NCBI GenBank assembly: GCA_031281855.1 | Contig: JAITEW010000082.1 | Location: forward strand, 1-5,593 | Reading direction: 5' to 3' | DNA from: Treponema sp. | GTDB lineage: Bacteria; Spirochaetota; Spirochaetia; Treponematales; Breznakiellaceae | Length of the DNA: 5,593 nucleotides | Shown here: one piece after another, positions 1 through 5,411 of the stretch | Numbering within the stretch: position 1 is the stretch's first letter | Layout of the letters: each line of letters begins with the position of its first letter | Notes under the pieces: generated by a model | Told to the model about the DNA's origin: nothing | Databases searched by the model: none | Seen by the model: the letters and a program-made list of their open reading frames with translations, nothing else | Translations under genes and position numbers: made by a program

Positions 1-29
1 GGACTGTCAGCGTGTAATGCGGGTCAGGT

Positions 30-1493
30 TTAGCGCAGATCGACTTTGCATGCTTCCAGTTCCCTGAGCCTGGCGCTTTCCACCTTTACATGGAGGTTCT
101 TTTCCTGTGTCGGGATTACCAGCCCTTTGGGTCCGTCTTTGGCCCGGCGGAGGTACTTTACCGGAGTGTAGAACAGGTTGCCTTCGCCGTTGTTCCTGCC
201 TTTGGAATAGAAGATAGCCAGATTGCCGGCGTCAAGGAGTATGTCCAGAGGTACGGTTTTGCCTGCCCGCTGTTTTATGAATACATAGGAACCCGGGTAA
301 TCCCTGGCATGGAGCCACAGGTCGTTTCCCTTGACATGCCTCCGCAGCAGGGCGTCGTTTTCCGCGGCGTCTCTGCCTACAATGATGAGCCAGTCCTTGC
401 GCCGGAACGAAAGCCCCGGACGTTTTGAGTCTTCTTTCTTCGCAGAAGGAACCTGCCTGCCTTTGGATCTGAGTAGCTTGTTAAGGACCAGGGGGTTGGC
501 TTCCTCAAGAAGCGCGGCCAGGGTCTTTTCAAGTTCCGCAAGTTCCCTTTCGCCCGCTTCGATTTCGGTCCTTATTTCCTCAAGACCGCTCTTGGCTTTC
601 CGGTACTGCTCGTAGTAGTCTTCCGCTGCCGCCGCCGGGCTCTTCCCGGGATCCAGCCTGATTCTGATGGTCCCTGAGGCGTAAAAATTCTCAGCCTCAA
701 GCCACTGGTCCCCTTCGCTGATACGCGCCAGGTTTGCAAGGATAATGTCCCCGTATTCGCGGAAACGGTCCCCGGCAGCGTAGTCCGCTTCTTTTTTCTT
801 CAGCTTTTCAAGCGAAGCTTTCAGCCTTCCTATCGCCCCTTCATAATTCCGCTTTGCCTGTTCACGCAGGTTCTCCAGCGAAAGGCTTCCTCCCTGTTGG
901 CGGTAAAAGGCGTCTATTTTCTCGTTGAAAGAGGCTCCCTGGGGAAGCTCCGCCAGAAAATCGTCCGGGAACTCCCTGATCCGGTATTCCTGCTGAGGCT
1001 TTTCGCCCTGTCCTGCTTTTTCATCCGTTGCAAGAAACTCAGGCTTATAGCCCCCTCCTGAAACTTCCCCTTTTCTGGGCAGCCGGCGCATGGCGTCCTG
1101 CACTGTCCCTTCGCTGTCAGTGACGATTACATTAGCCGCGTTGGACCAAAGCCGTATATAAATGAAGTAACGGTTCTCTCCAAGCAGTACCGAAAGCCTG
1201 ACGATACGGTTGTCCCCAAGCTGGACCGCCTCTTCAATGCGGCTGTTTACAATACGTGAATTGAGGAATTCCGCAAACCGCAGGGGCTTGTCGGTTTTTG
1301 GAACAGCCGCGAAGGTCTCGTGGAGCCTGCACCCCCCTGGGCTCAGGCTGATAAGCAGGGCCTTTGCGCCGTTTCTGCCATAGAGCTTGAGGCAGAGCAC
1401 GTCGAACGCGCTCTGTACGGCTTTCTGAATCTGGCAACCCTCCAGGTCCAGTTCTTCGAGGATGAGGTTTATTTCTTTCCAGTTCAGGGACAT
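30..1493 (-). CDS. Divergent NFACT-family protein (RqcH/Rqc2/FbpA-like)
   Basis: Proteins of this family bind the 60S/50S subunit with a stalled peptidyl-tRNA and recruit tRNA for C-terminal tailing; older names call them fibronectin-binding. The 487-residue product has an NFACT-N region (about 1-150), a charged coiled-coil region (about 190-335, with RFREYGDIILANL and the LDPGKSPAAAAEDYYEQYRKAK signature at about 280-301) and a C-terminal NFACT-R/DUF814 domain (about 366-475, with KGNDLWLHARDYPGS). Typical bacterial homologues are nearer 570 residues; the missing part matches the helix-hairpin-helix block between NFACT-N and the coiled coil. N4 and N95-R96 sit where family members usually have Asp and Asp-Arg. 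I chose ATG 1493, giving MSLNWKEI, over an in-frame TTG at 1511 because family similarity begins there. Neither start has a good Shine-Dalgarno. Family assignment is firm; tailing activity is uncertain, so no symbol is given. Confidence 0.93.
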   Translation of the reverse strand: MSLNWKEINLILEELDLEGCQIQKAVQSAFDVLCLKLYGRNGAKALLISLSPGGCRLHETFAAVPKTDKPLRFAEFLNSRIVNSRIEEAVQLGDNRIVRLSVLLGENRYFIYIRLWSNAANVIVTDSEGTVQDAMRRLPRKGEVSGGGYKPEFLATDEKAGQGEKPQQEYRIREFPDDFLAELPQGASFNEKIDAFYRQQGGSLSLENLREQAKRNYEGAIGRLKASLEKLKKKEADYAAGDRFREYGDIILANLARISEGDQWLEAENFYASGTIRIRLDPGKSPAAAAEDYYEQYRKAKSGLEEIRTEIEAGERELAELEKTLAALLEEANPLVLNKLLRSKGRQVPSAKKEDSKRPGLSFRRKDWLIIVGRDAAENDALLRRHVKGNDLWLHARDYPGSYVFIKQRAGKTVPLDILLDAGNLAIFYSKGRNNGEGNLFYTPVKYLRRAKDGPKGLVIPTQEKNLHVKVESARLRELEACKVDLR

Positions 1494-1499
1494 AAGAAC

Positions 1500-1505
1500 A
1501 GTATA
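1500..1505 (-). promoter_or_regulatory. Possible -10 box for a leaderless NFACT mRNA
   Basis: On the minus strand TATACT (5 of 6 matches to TATAAT) is followed by exactly six bases, GTTCTT, and then the ATG of the NFACT gene. A start site seven bases after the box would fall on the A of ATG, giving a leaderless transcript. That fits the absence of a Shine-Dalgarno. No convincing -35 box is visible at 16-18 bases, and the site follows directly after a probable terminator. This is a pattern-based guess. Confidence 0.3.
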
Positions 1506-1520
1506 TCTCAATAACAGGGG

Positions 1521-1567
1521 AAAAATAACCGTATGCCGCTGTAGGGCGGCATGAGGGGCTTAGCCCC
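1521..1567 (-). terminator. Probable factor-independent terminator with tandem hairpins
   Basis: Read on the minus strand after the stop at 1580, a GGGGC-TAA-GCCCC hairpin (1567-1555) is followed by a second hairpin with a perfect 7-bp stem, ATGCCGC/GCGGCAT, and a 6-base loop (1552-1533). Then come ACGG and the T-rich tract TTATTTTT (1528-1521). The stem-then-T arrangement suits termination of the 187-residue gene and separates it from the NFACT gene. The four bases between stem and T tract and the A within it make it imperfect. The paired hairpins could also be a dispersed intergenic repeat. Confidence 0.6.
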
Positions 1568-1579
1568 ATCGAAAACGCG

Positions 1580-2143
1580 CTATTCTCCGAAGTCCGCCCT
1601 GAAGGCCATTGTCTCTTCGATAGTCTTTGCGGTTTTTTTTGCCGCTGTCCGGGCGTCCGCCTGGGGGACCCTGCCGTCTTTGTTAAAAGATGACTCGAAA
1701 AATTTGGCCAATGTCTCGTAGATGTCGGAGTTGTCAAAAAACAGGAAGGTAACATTGAAACCCGTAGGCTTGGCAACTGTGAAGGACGACAGGGAATCGT
1801 TGGGCTTCTTGGCTATATGGATCTTGATCTGGTTTTTAGTGGTCAATGTATCCACTTCCTTGAACCTGAGGGGAATCTGCTCCATCTTGTCCCGCAGGTA
1901 CGGCTCTGTCCCCTTATGGGGATAAGACGCGGGTTCAATGAGCAGGTACAGTTTCTTGCCCTGGGACTGGAAGGTGAGCCCTGAACCATCGGGGTAAATT
2001 GCCTTGACCCCGGAATAGCAGATCACCTCATATATAGCATAACCGGTATTTCCGTTAATGAACGATGAAACGATATACGCTTTATCCTTAGGCAGCTTAT
2101 TCTGGGCAAACGCCTCGAACAGGTCCATCGCTTTTATTGCCAT
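1580..2143 (-). CDS. Hypothetical protein, 187 residues
   Basis: I do not recognise this protein. It starts at an ATG with a near-perfect Shine-Dalgarno (AAGGAGG, six bases away) and ends at TAG. No signal peptide or membrane segment is visible, so it is probably cytoplasmic. The middle (about 20-150) alternates short hydrophobic stretches and charged turns, as in a beta-rich fold: YAIYEVICYSGVKAIYP, KKLYLLIEPASYP, NQIKIHIAKKP, FNVTFLFFDN. The C-terminal part (about 140-187) looks helical and is rich in Ala and Lys (ARTAAKKTAKTIEE). Base composition differs from its neighbours: three sampled 60-base rows (1681, 1801, 2041) hold 22, 25 and 23 G+C, against 39 in a row of the TPR gene (3541). 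It is transcribed alone or with the TPR gene and is followed by a probable terminator. That it is a real gene is well supported; its function is unknown. Confidence 0.82.
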   Translation of the reverse strand: MAIKAMDLFEAFAQNKLPKDKAYIVSSFINGNTGYAIYEVICYSGVKAIYPDGSGLTFQSQGKKLYLLIEPASYPHKGTEPYLRDKMEQIPLRFKEVDTLTTKNQIKIHIAKKPNDSLSSFTVAKPTGFNVTFLFFDNSDIYETLAKFFESSFNKDGRVPQADARTAAKKTAKTIEETMAFRADFGE

Positions 2144-2149
2144 CTTTAT

Positions 2150-2156
2150 CCTCCTT
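2150..2156 (-). promoter_or_regulatory. Strong Shine-Dalgarno of the 187-residue gene
   Basis: AAGGAGG on the minus strand, six bases (ATAAAG) before the ATG at 2143. It fixes that start and indicates efficient translation. The surrounding 14-mer TTAAGGAGGATAAA also occurs on the plus strand at 5389-5402, with no start codon at a usable distance. Confidence 0.85.
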
Positions 2157-2199
2157 AATCACATTGACGTATTACACGTTTACTATGGTATATAAAGCT

Positions 2200-2224
2200 G
2201 TTCCAAAACTAACCGGTTTTGAAC
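2200..2224. repeat. Imperfect inverted repeat in the gap after the TPR gene
   Basis: GTTC-c-AAAAC (2200-2209) pairs with GTTTT-GAAC (2216-2224): nine base pairs with one bulged C at 2204 and the six-base loop TAACCG. An AACCGGTT palindrome (2211-2218) lies inside it. It sits 63-87 bases past the TPR stop and 57 or more bases before the next ATG. It could be a weak terminator (minus-strand tail AGCTTTATATA, no good T tract) or an operator for the 187-residue gene. The 143-base gap otherwise holds only short AT-rich stretches, a 6-bp hairpin (ATTCGG/CCGAAT, 2262-2285) and no promoter I would defend. Confidence 0.4.
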
Positions 2225-2286
2225 AAGCTTAATCTATCTTGATTTTATGCTTTTTTTCAGAATTCGGCAACAGGTATTCCCGAATA

Positions 2287-4005
2287 TCATGATTTTTTTT
2301 GCTTTTTTCTTTTCTGAGCCTCTTTATCGTAGTCCTTTCCGCCGCCTGGGTCCCCGTTTTTCCGGGCAATAACCGCCATCCACTCATAAGGCCTGGGATC
2401 TTTGGTGTTAAGAGCCGCCGCTTCCCGGAGATAATCAAAGGCTTTTTCAACTTTTTTTTGCCTGAAACTGAGTATCCCCAGGGCCAGGCAGATTTCCGCG
2501 GATCTGTCAAAGAGTTCAAAGGCTTTTTCCAGCACCGCAACGGCGTAACGCACCGCTCCGGCCCGTTCCAGGCAGCCTGAGTATTCCAGGAGCAGTTCCA
2601 GGTCTCTGGGCTTTTCCCTGAGCAGGGCCTTGAGGAAAACAGCGGCGTCCCGGTACCGTCCGGTTTTGCGGTAAACGTAGGCCAGGACCCGCCGCAGGCT
2701 GGGGTTTGCAGGTTCCCGGACCAGGAGTTTCTCCAGTTCTTTGGCGGCTTCGGGGTATTCGCAGGTCCTGACCAGGTAAAGCGCCTGTTCCCGGCGTATG
2801 CTGAAGTTATCGGGCCAGCGTTCCAGATAGGCGCTGTAGGCTTTCCCCAGCTCCCCTTCTGGGATGCCGCCGTTTTCCGATGCCAGGGCTTCAAGTGCCG
2901 CGATTTCCCCCAGCCAGGCTTCTTCATGACCGGTTTTGATGCTGATGGTCTTGCGGAACCAGCTCCGGGCCTGCTCCAAAAGCCCCAGTGCAAGATAGGT
3001 TTCACCCAGCGCGTACATAAGCTCCGGCTCAGGCCCCAGGGTCCGGACCGCTTCCTGGAGAAGCGCGAGGTTTTTCTTTGGGTCCTCTGAAGTATTGATC
3101 TCAAGAAGAATGGAAAACCGCTTTATCAGATCCTGGTCCCCGTTGCGGGCTGCCGCCTCTCTGAGGGCTTTTTTTAGTGCGGCCCAGTCCTTCCCTTCCC
3201 AGGAAACCATAATATCAGCGTACCAGAACTCGGTTTCTTCAGGCTCTTCTTCCAGCGCCCGGAGCAGGTGGTTGTGGGCCGCCTTAAAGTCCCTGAGATT
3301 CCGCAGGGCCTCGGCGCAGAGAGCGTGGATCATAGCGGTCCCAGGCTGATTTTCTGAACCCTCCCTGCCGGGAAGGGGAGGGGGCCTGTGGGACTTGAGC
3401 CAGTCCCGGCAGGCTTCGGCGGCCCTGCGCCATTCCCTGGCGTCCATGAAGGAACGGATCATGAAAAGGTCCACCAGTTCGCTGTTCCAGGGAAGTTTCG
3501 GCACCCCGGGTTCTTTGGCCCTGATCCTGTCGATTTCCCTGCGCGCCTCATCGGTTTTACCCAGCGCCATGAGGATGGAAGCCCGCGACCAGCGGATACG
3601 GCGGTCCCCGGGGGCGAACCGCAGGGCTTTTGTATAGTGTTCCAGCGCTTCTTCCAGTCTGCCCGTTTCCCGGCAGGCCCTTCCCAGTACCAGGCGGACC
3701 AGGGGGCTGTCCATGGATCCCCCGGCCCCTTTCCCGTTTTCCAGGACGAAACGGAGCATTTGGACGCCCAGGCCGTATTCCTCAAGCCTGCAGAGCCGTA
3801 TCCCCCGGACAAGCAGGGCGTTCAGATAGGCGCGGTAAACGCGCTTGTCCTGCGGCGCAGTTTCCACCGCTTTTTGGAGCATATCAACAGCAGCCTGGGA
3901 ATGTTTGGATTTCAGGTACGCCATGCCCAGGAGGGCCATAGCGTGATAGTCCCGTGGATTGTGTTCCAGGGATTTTCTCAGGAACGGAACCGCCTTGTAG
4001 GGCAT
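2287..4005 (-). CDS. TPR-repeat protein (start uncertain)
   Basis: A scaffold-type protein of tetratricopeptide repeats, which bind partner proteins; the partner cannot be told from sequence. From ATG 4005 the product is 572 residues. Repeats with the Gly/Ala/Tyr-Pro pattern are visible at about 19-51 (LLGMAYLKSKHSQAAVDMLQ), 101-134 (LGRACRETGRLEEALEHYTK), 326-359 (ALGETYLALGLLEQARSWFR), 402-434, 435-468 (LAYVYRKTGRYRDAAVFLKA), 469-500 and 503-536, with weaker ones between. A Pro-rich linker at about 207-222 (PPPLPGREG) interrupts the array. The tail is basic (QKRKKQKKS) and encoded by A-rich runs, including A8 just before the TGA. No signal peptide or membrane helix appears after this start. 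ATG 4005 falls inside a TPR and the frame stays open upstream, so the real start is probably earlier. The pta stop lies only a few bases from the top of the open frame, suggesting one operon. Family is certain, start and role are not. Confidence 0.85.
   Translation of the reverse strand: MPYKAVPFLRKSLEHNPRDYHAMALLGMAYLKSKHSQAAVDMLQKAVETAPQDKRVYRAYLNALLVRGIRLCRLEEYGLGVQMLRFVLENGKGAGGSMDSPLVRLVLGRACRETGRLEEALEHYTKALRFAPGDRRIRWSRASILMALGKTDEARREIDRIRAKEPGVPKLPWNSELVDLFMIRSFMDAREWRRAAEACRDWLKSHRPPPLPGREGSENQPGTAMIHALCAEALRNLRDFKAAHNHLLRALEEEPEETEFWYADIMVSWEGKDWAALKKALREAAARNGDQDLIKRFSILLEINTSEDPKKNLALLQEAVRTLGPEPELMYALGETYLALGLLEQARSWFRKTISIKTGHEEAWLGEIAALEALASENGGIPEGELGKAYSAYLERWPDNFSIRREQALYLVRTCEYPEAAKELEKLLVREPANPSLRRVLAYVYRKTGRYRDAAVFLKALLREKPRDLELLLEYSGCLERAGAVRYAVAVLEKAFELFDRSAEICLALGILSFRQKKVEKAFDYLREAAALNTKDPRPYEWMAVIARKNGDPGGGKDYDKEAQKRKKQKKS
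3359..3382. repeat. GC-rich inverted repeat inside the TPR gene
   Basis: CCCTCCC (3359-3365) and GGGAGGG (3376-3382) form a perfect 7-bp inverted repeat with a 10-base loop. On the coding strand it encodes the PPPLPGREG linker that interrupts the TPR array. Its look (short G-rich palindrome, Pro-Leu-Pro-Gly-Arg translation, located between repeats) resembles dispersed palindromic elements that insert in frame into linkers. Only one copy is in this window, so repeat status is a guess. Confidence 0.4.
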
Positions 4006-4332
4006 GCCCAGGGTAAGGTAGGTGCGGCCTGCAAAAAGATAGCCCTGGCTCGACAGGGGCCGCTGTTTGAGGTAGTCGTTAAAGGCCGCAAGGGCCCGGG
4101 AATACTCGTTCAGGGCATGGAACGAACGCCCTAACAGCAGCCACGCCTCAGGAGGAGGGTCGGATTCGGAGATAAGCTCCTCCAGGATCCGGACCGCCTG
4201 GAGGTAATCCCGGTTTTTCCCTGCCTCTATTGCCAGCGAGAGTTTTTTCAGGCCCTGGACGCCTCGTTTTGCCAGGGACCTCCCTTGGGGATCATCCCCT
4301 GCCGGGGCGGCGCTTGCGGGCTTCGTGGCTAT
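4006..4332 (-). other. In-frame N-terminal TPR extension without a canonical start
   Basis: Directly upstream of ATG 4005 the same frame is open to a TAA at 4357-4359. It reads as protein in this family: about 4251-4140 gives LSLAIEAGKNRDYLQAVRIL and AWLLLGRSFHALNEYSRALA, then YLFAGRTYLTLGMPYKA runs into the annotated part, two further TPR-like units. I read every codon from 4356 to 4006 and found no ATG, GTG or TTG. Candidate rare starts are ATA at 4330-4332, four bases after the pta stop codon, ATA at 4228-4230, or a CTG. From 4332 the whole protein would be 681 residues. Possible explanations are a rare start codon coupled to pta translation, a frameshift (real or a sequence error) near the 5' end, or a decayed 5' end. 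Confidence 0.6.
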
Positions 4333-4336
4333 ATAC

Positions 4337-5335
4337 TTACTTTGCCCGTGAAAGGGTTACTACGCAGGTAACTACGATGTCTTCCACAGAAGCGCCCCGT
4401 GAAAGATCGCTCAGGGGTTTGGCAAAGCCCTGGAGGAAGGGGCCGAACGCTTCGGCCTTGCCCAGGCGTTGAACCAGTTTGTAGCCGATGTTCCCTGCCC
4501 CAAGGTCCGGGAAAACCAGGGTGTTCACCTTGCCCCTCACAGGACTGCCAGGCGCTTTCTTGTCTGTTACCGAAGGAACCAGGGCCGCGTCGGCCTGGAG
4601 TTCCCCGTCTGCCAGAAGGCCAGGCGCCTTAGCCTTGAGCAGCGCCAGAGCTTCCTGGACTTTTTTCACATTCTGGTGATCCCCGCCGGAACCTTTGGTA
4701 GAGAACGAGAGAAGCGCCACTGCGGGCTCTGCGCCCAGGAACTCCCTGCAGGACTGGGCCGCGGACTGGGCGATTTCCGCCAATTGTTCCGCAGTGGGGT
4801 CCGGCACAACAGCGCAGTCTGAAAAAATGAGAGCCCCATCGACGCCCCAGGAAGGATCGGTAGTCTGCATCACGAAACAGGACGACGCGGTCTTGGAACC
4901 CGGGACAGTCCCGATAATGGCCAGCCCCGCACGGAGTACATCGGCAGTGGTGTTTTCCGCCCCCCCTACCATGGCGTCGGCTTCTCCCAGGCGCACCATC
5001 ATAGCCCCCCAGCGCAGGGGAGCGGTAATATCGATTTTGGCCTGTTCCGGAGTCATGCCCTTATGCTTCCGCAATTCGTAGTATTCATTGGCGTATGCAC
5101 CGGCGTTATGGGAAATCTCGGGGTTGATAATCGTGATCCCTTCCAGGTCTACCCCTTCTTGGGACGCTATTTTCTGTACCTCAGATTCCTTCCCGAGAAG
5201 GGTTACCGAAGCCGCAAGCCCGTCATTAACGAGTATCCGCGCGGCTCTTACTGTCCTGGGTTCGGTCCCTTCAGGCAGCACCAGCTTTTTCTGCAGCGAT
5301 TTAGCTTTCGCCTTCATTTCTTTTACAAAATCCAT
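4337..5335 (-). CDS. pta: Phosphate acetyltransferase (phosphotransacetylase)
   Basis: Cytoplasmic enzyme that interconverts acetyl-CoA plus phosphate and acetyl phosphate plus CoA. With acetate kinase it makes acetate and ATP in fermentation or acetogenesis, and the reverse path activates acetate. The 332-residue product is the short, single-domain type, collinear with the Methanosarcina enzyme and without the N-terminal DRTGG/P-loop regions of long enterobacterial Pta. Visible family blocks are LVLPEGTEPRTVRAA (18-32), DAMVGGAENTTADVLRAGL (120-138), IFSDCAVVPDPT (170-181), GSPVRGKVNTLVFPDLGAGNIGY (263-285) and PLSDLSRGASVEDIV (307-321). S312, R313 and D319 match the Methanosarcina catalytic S309, R310 and D316, and R89 and R135 match its R87 and R133. 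The start has a Shine-Dalgarno (AAGGAG) six bases upstream. It lies 76 bases after the oxidoreductase gene and immediately before the TPR frame. No acetate kinase gene is adjacent. Identification is firm. Confidence 0.97.
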   Translation of the reverse strand: MDFVKEMKAKAKSLQKKLVLPEGTEPRTVRAARILVNDGLAASVTLLGKESEVQKIASQEGVDLEGITIINPEISHNAGAYANEYYELRKHKGMTPEQAKIDITAPLRWGAMMVRLGEADAMVGGAENTTADVLRAGLAIIGTVPGSKTASSCFVMQTTDPSWGVDGALIFSDCAVVPDPTAEQLAEIAQSAAQSCREFLGAEPAVALLSFSTKGSGGDHQNVKKVQEALALLKAKAPGLLADGELQADAALVPSVTDKKAPGSPVRGKVNTLVFPDLGAGNIGYKLVQRLGKAEAFGPFLQGFAKPLSDLSRGASVEDIVVTCVVTLSRAK

Positions 5336-5341
5336 AACTGT

Positions 5342-5347
5342 CTCCTT
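5342..5347 (-). promoter_or_regulatory. Shine-Dalgarno of pta
   Basis: AAGGAG on the minus strand, six bases before the pta ATG, within AAAAGGAGA. It fixes the start of pta. A complementary CTCCTT lies upstream in the same leader (5391-5396 on the plus strand as AAGGAG), so a longer transcript could in principle hide this site by pairing. Confidence 0.85.
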
Positions 5348-5352
5348 TTGTG

Positions 5353-5380
5353 GATATAGGGAAATTTTCTTATTTATCAG
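5353..5380 (-). promoter_or_regulatory. Possible pta promoter
   Basis: On the minus strand CTGATA (5380-5375, 4 of 6 to TTGACA) and TATATC (5358-5353, 4 of 6 to TATAAT) are separated by a 16-base AT-rich spacer and lie just upstream of the pta Shine-Dalgarno. The -35 overlaps one arm of the inverted repeat at 5370-5405. Matches are modest and the region is AT-rich, so chance is a real alternative. Confidence 0.3.
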
Positions 5381-5405
5381 TATAAACCTTAAGGAGGATA
5401 AATAA
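5370..5405. repeat. Perfect 9-bp inverted repeat between the oxidoreductase gene and pta
   Basis: TTATTTATC (5370-5378) and GATAAATAA (5397-5405) are perfect reverse complements with an 18-base spacer that itself holds the palindrome CCTTAAGG (5387-5394). It starts seven bases past the oxidoreductase stop and overlaps the proposed pta -35. It lacks a clear T tract on either strand, so a regulator binding site or mRNA stem-loop is at least as likely as a terminator. Confidence 0.5.
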
Positions 5406-5411
5406 AAGGCT

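Noticed and set aside
1..29. Direct repeat GTCAG (7-11 and 23-27) at the window start
   Set aside because: Five bases is too short to mean anything and the region is cut by the window edge.
1234..1776. 180-codon minus-strand ORF across the gap between the 187-residue gene and the NFACT gene
   Set aside because: It is out of frame with both well-supported genes, runs through the probable terminator and shows no coherent protein pattern.
2262..2285. 6-bp inverted repeat ATTCGG/CCGAAT just after the TPR stop as a terminator
   Set aside because: The minus-strand side is followed by an A run rather than T residues, and the stem is short with a 12-base loop.
2231..2290. 18-codon ORF (MIFGNTCCRILKKSIKSR) whose ATG overlaps the TPR stop as ATGA
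   Set aside because: The overlap looks like coupled genes, but it is very short, has no Shine-Dalgarno and carries no recognisable signal.
2229..3104. Long minus-strand ORF of 291 codons inside the TPR gene
   Set aside because: It is rich in Trp, Pro, Ser and Lys with no family pattern, while the overlapping frame gives clear TPR repeats. Only its last 21 codons are of interest, as the possible slippage tail.
3388..4134. 248-codon plus-strand ORF opposite the TPR gene
   Set aside because: It is the antisense shadow of a GC-rich gene, Pro/Gly/Phe-rich without a recognisable domain or ribosome site.
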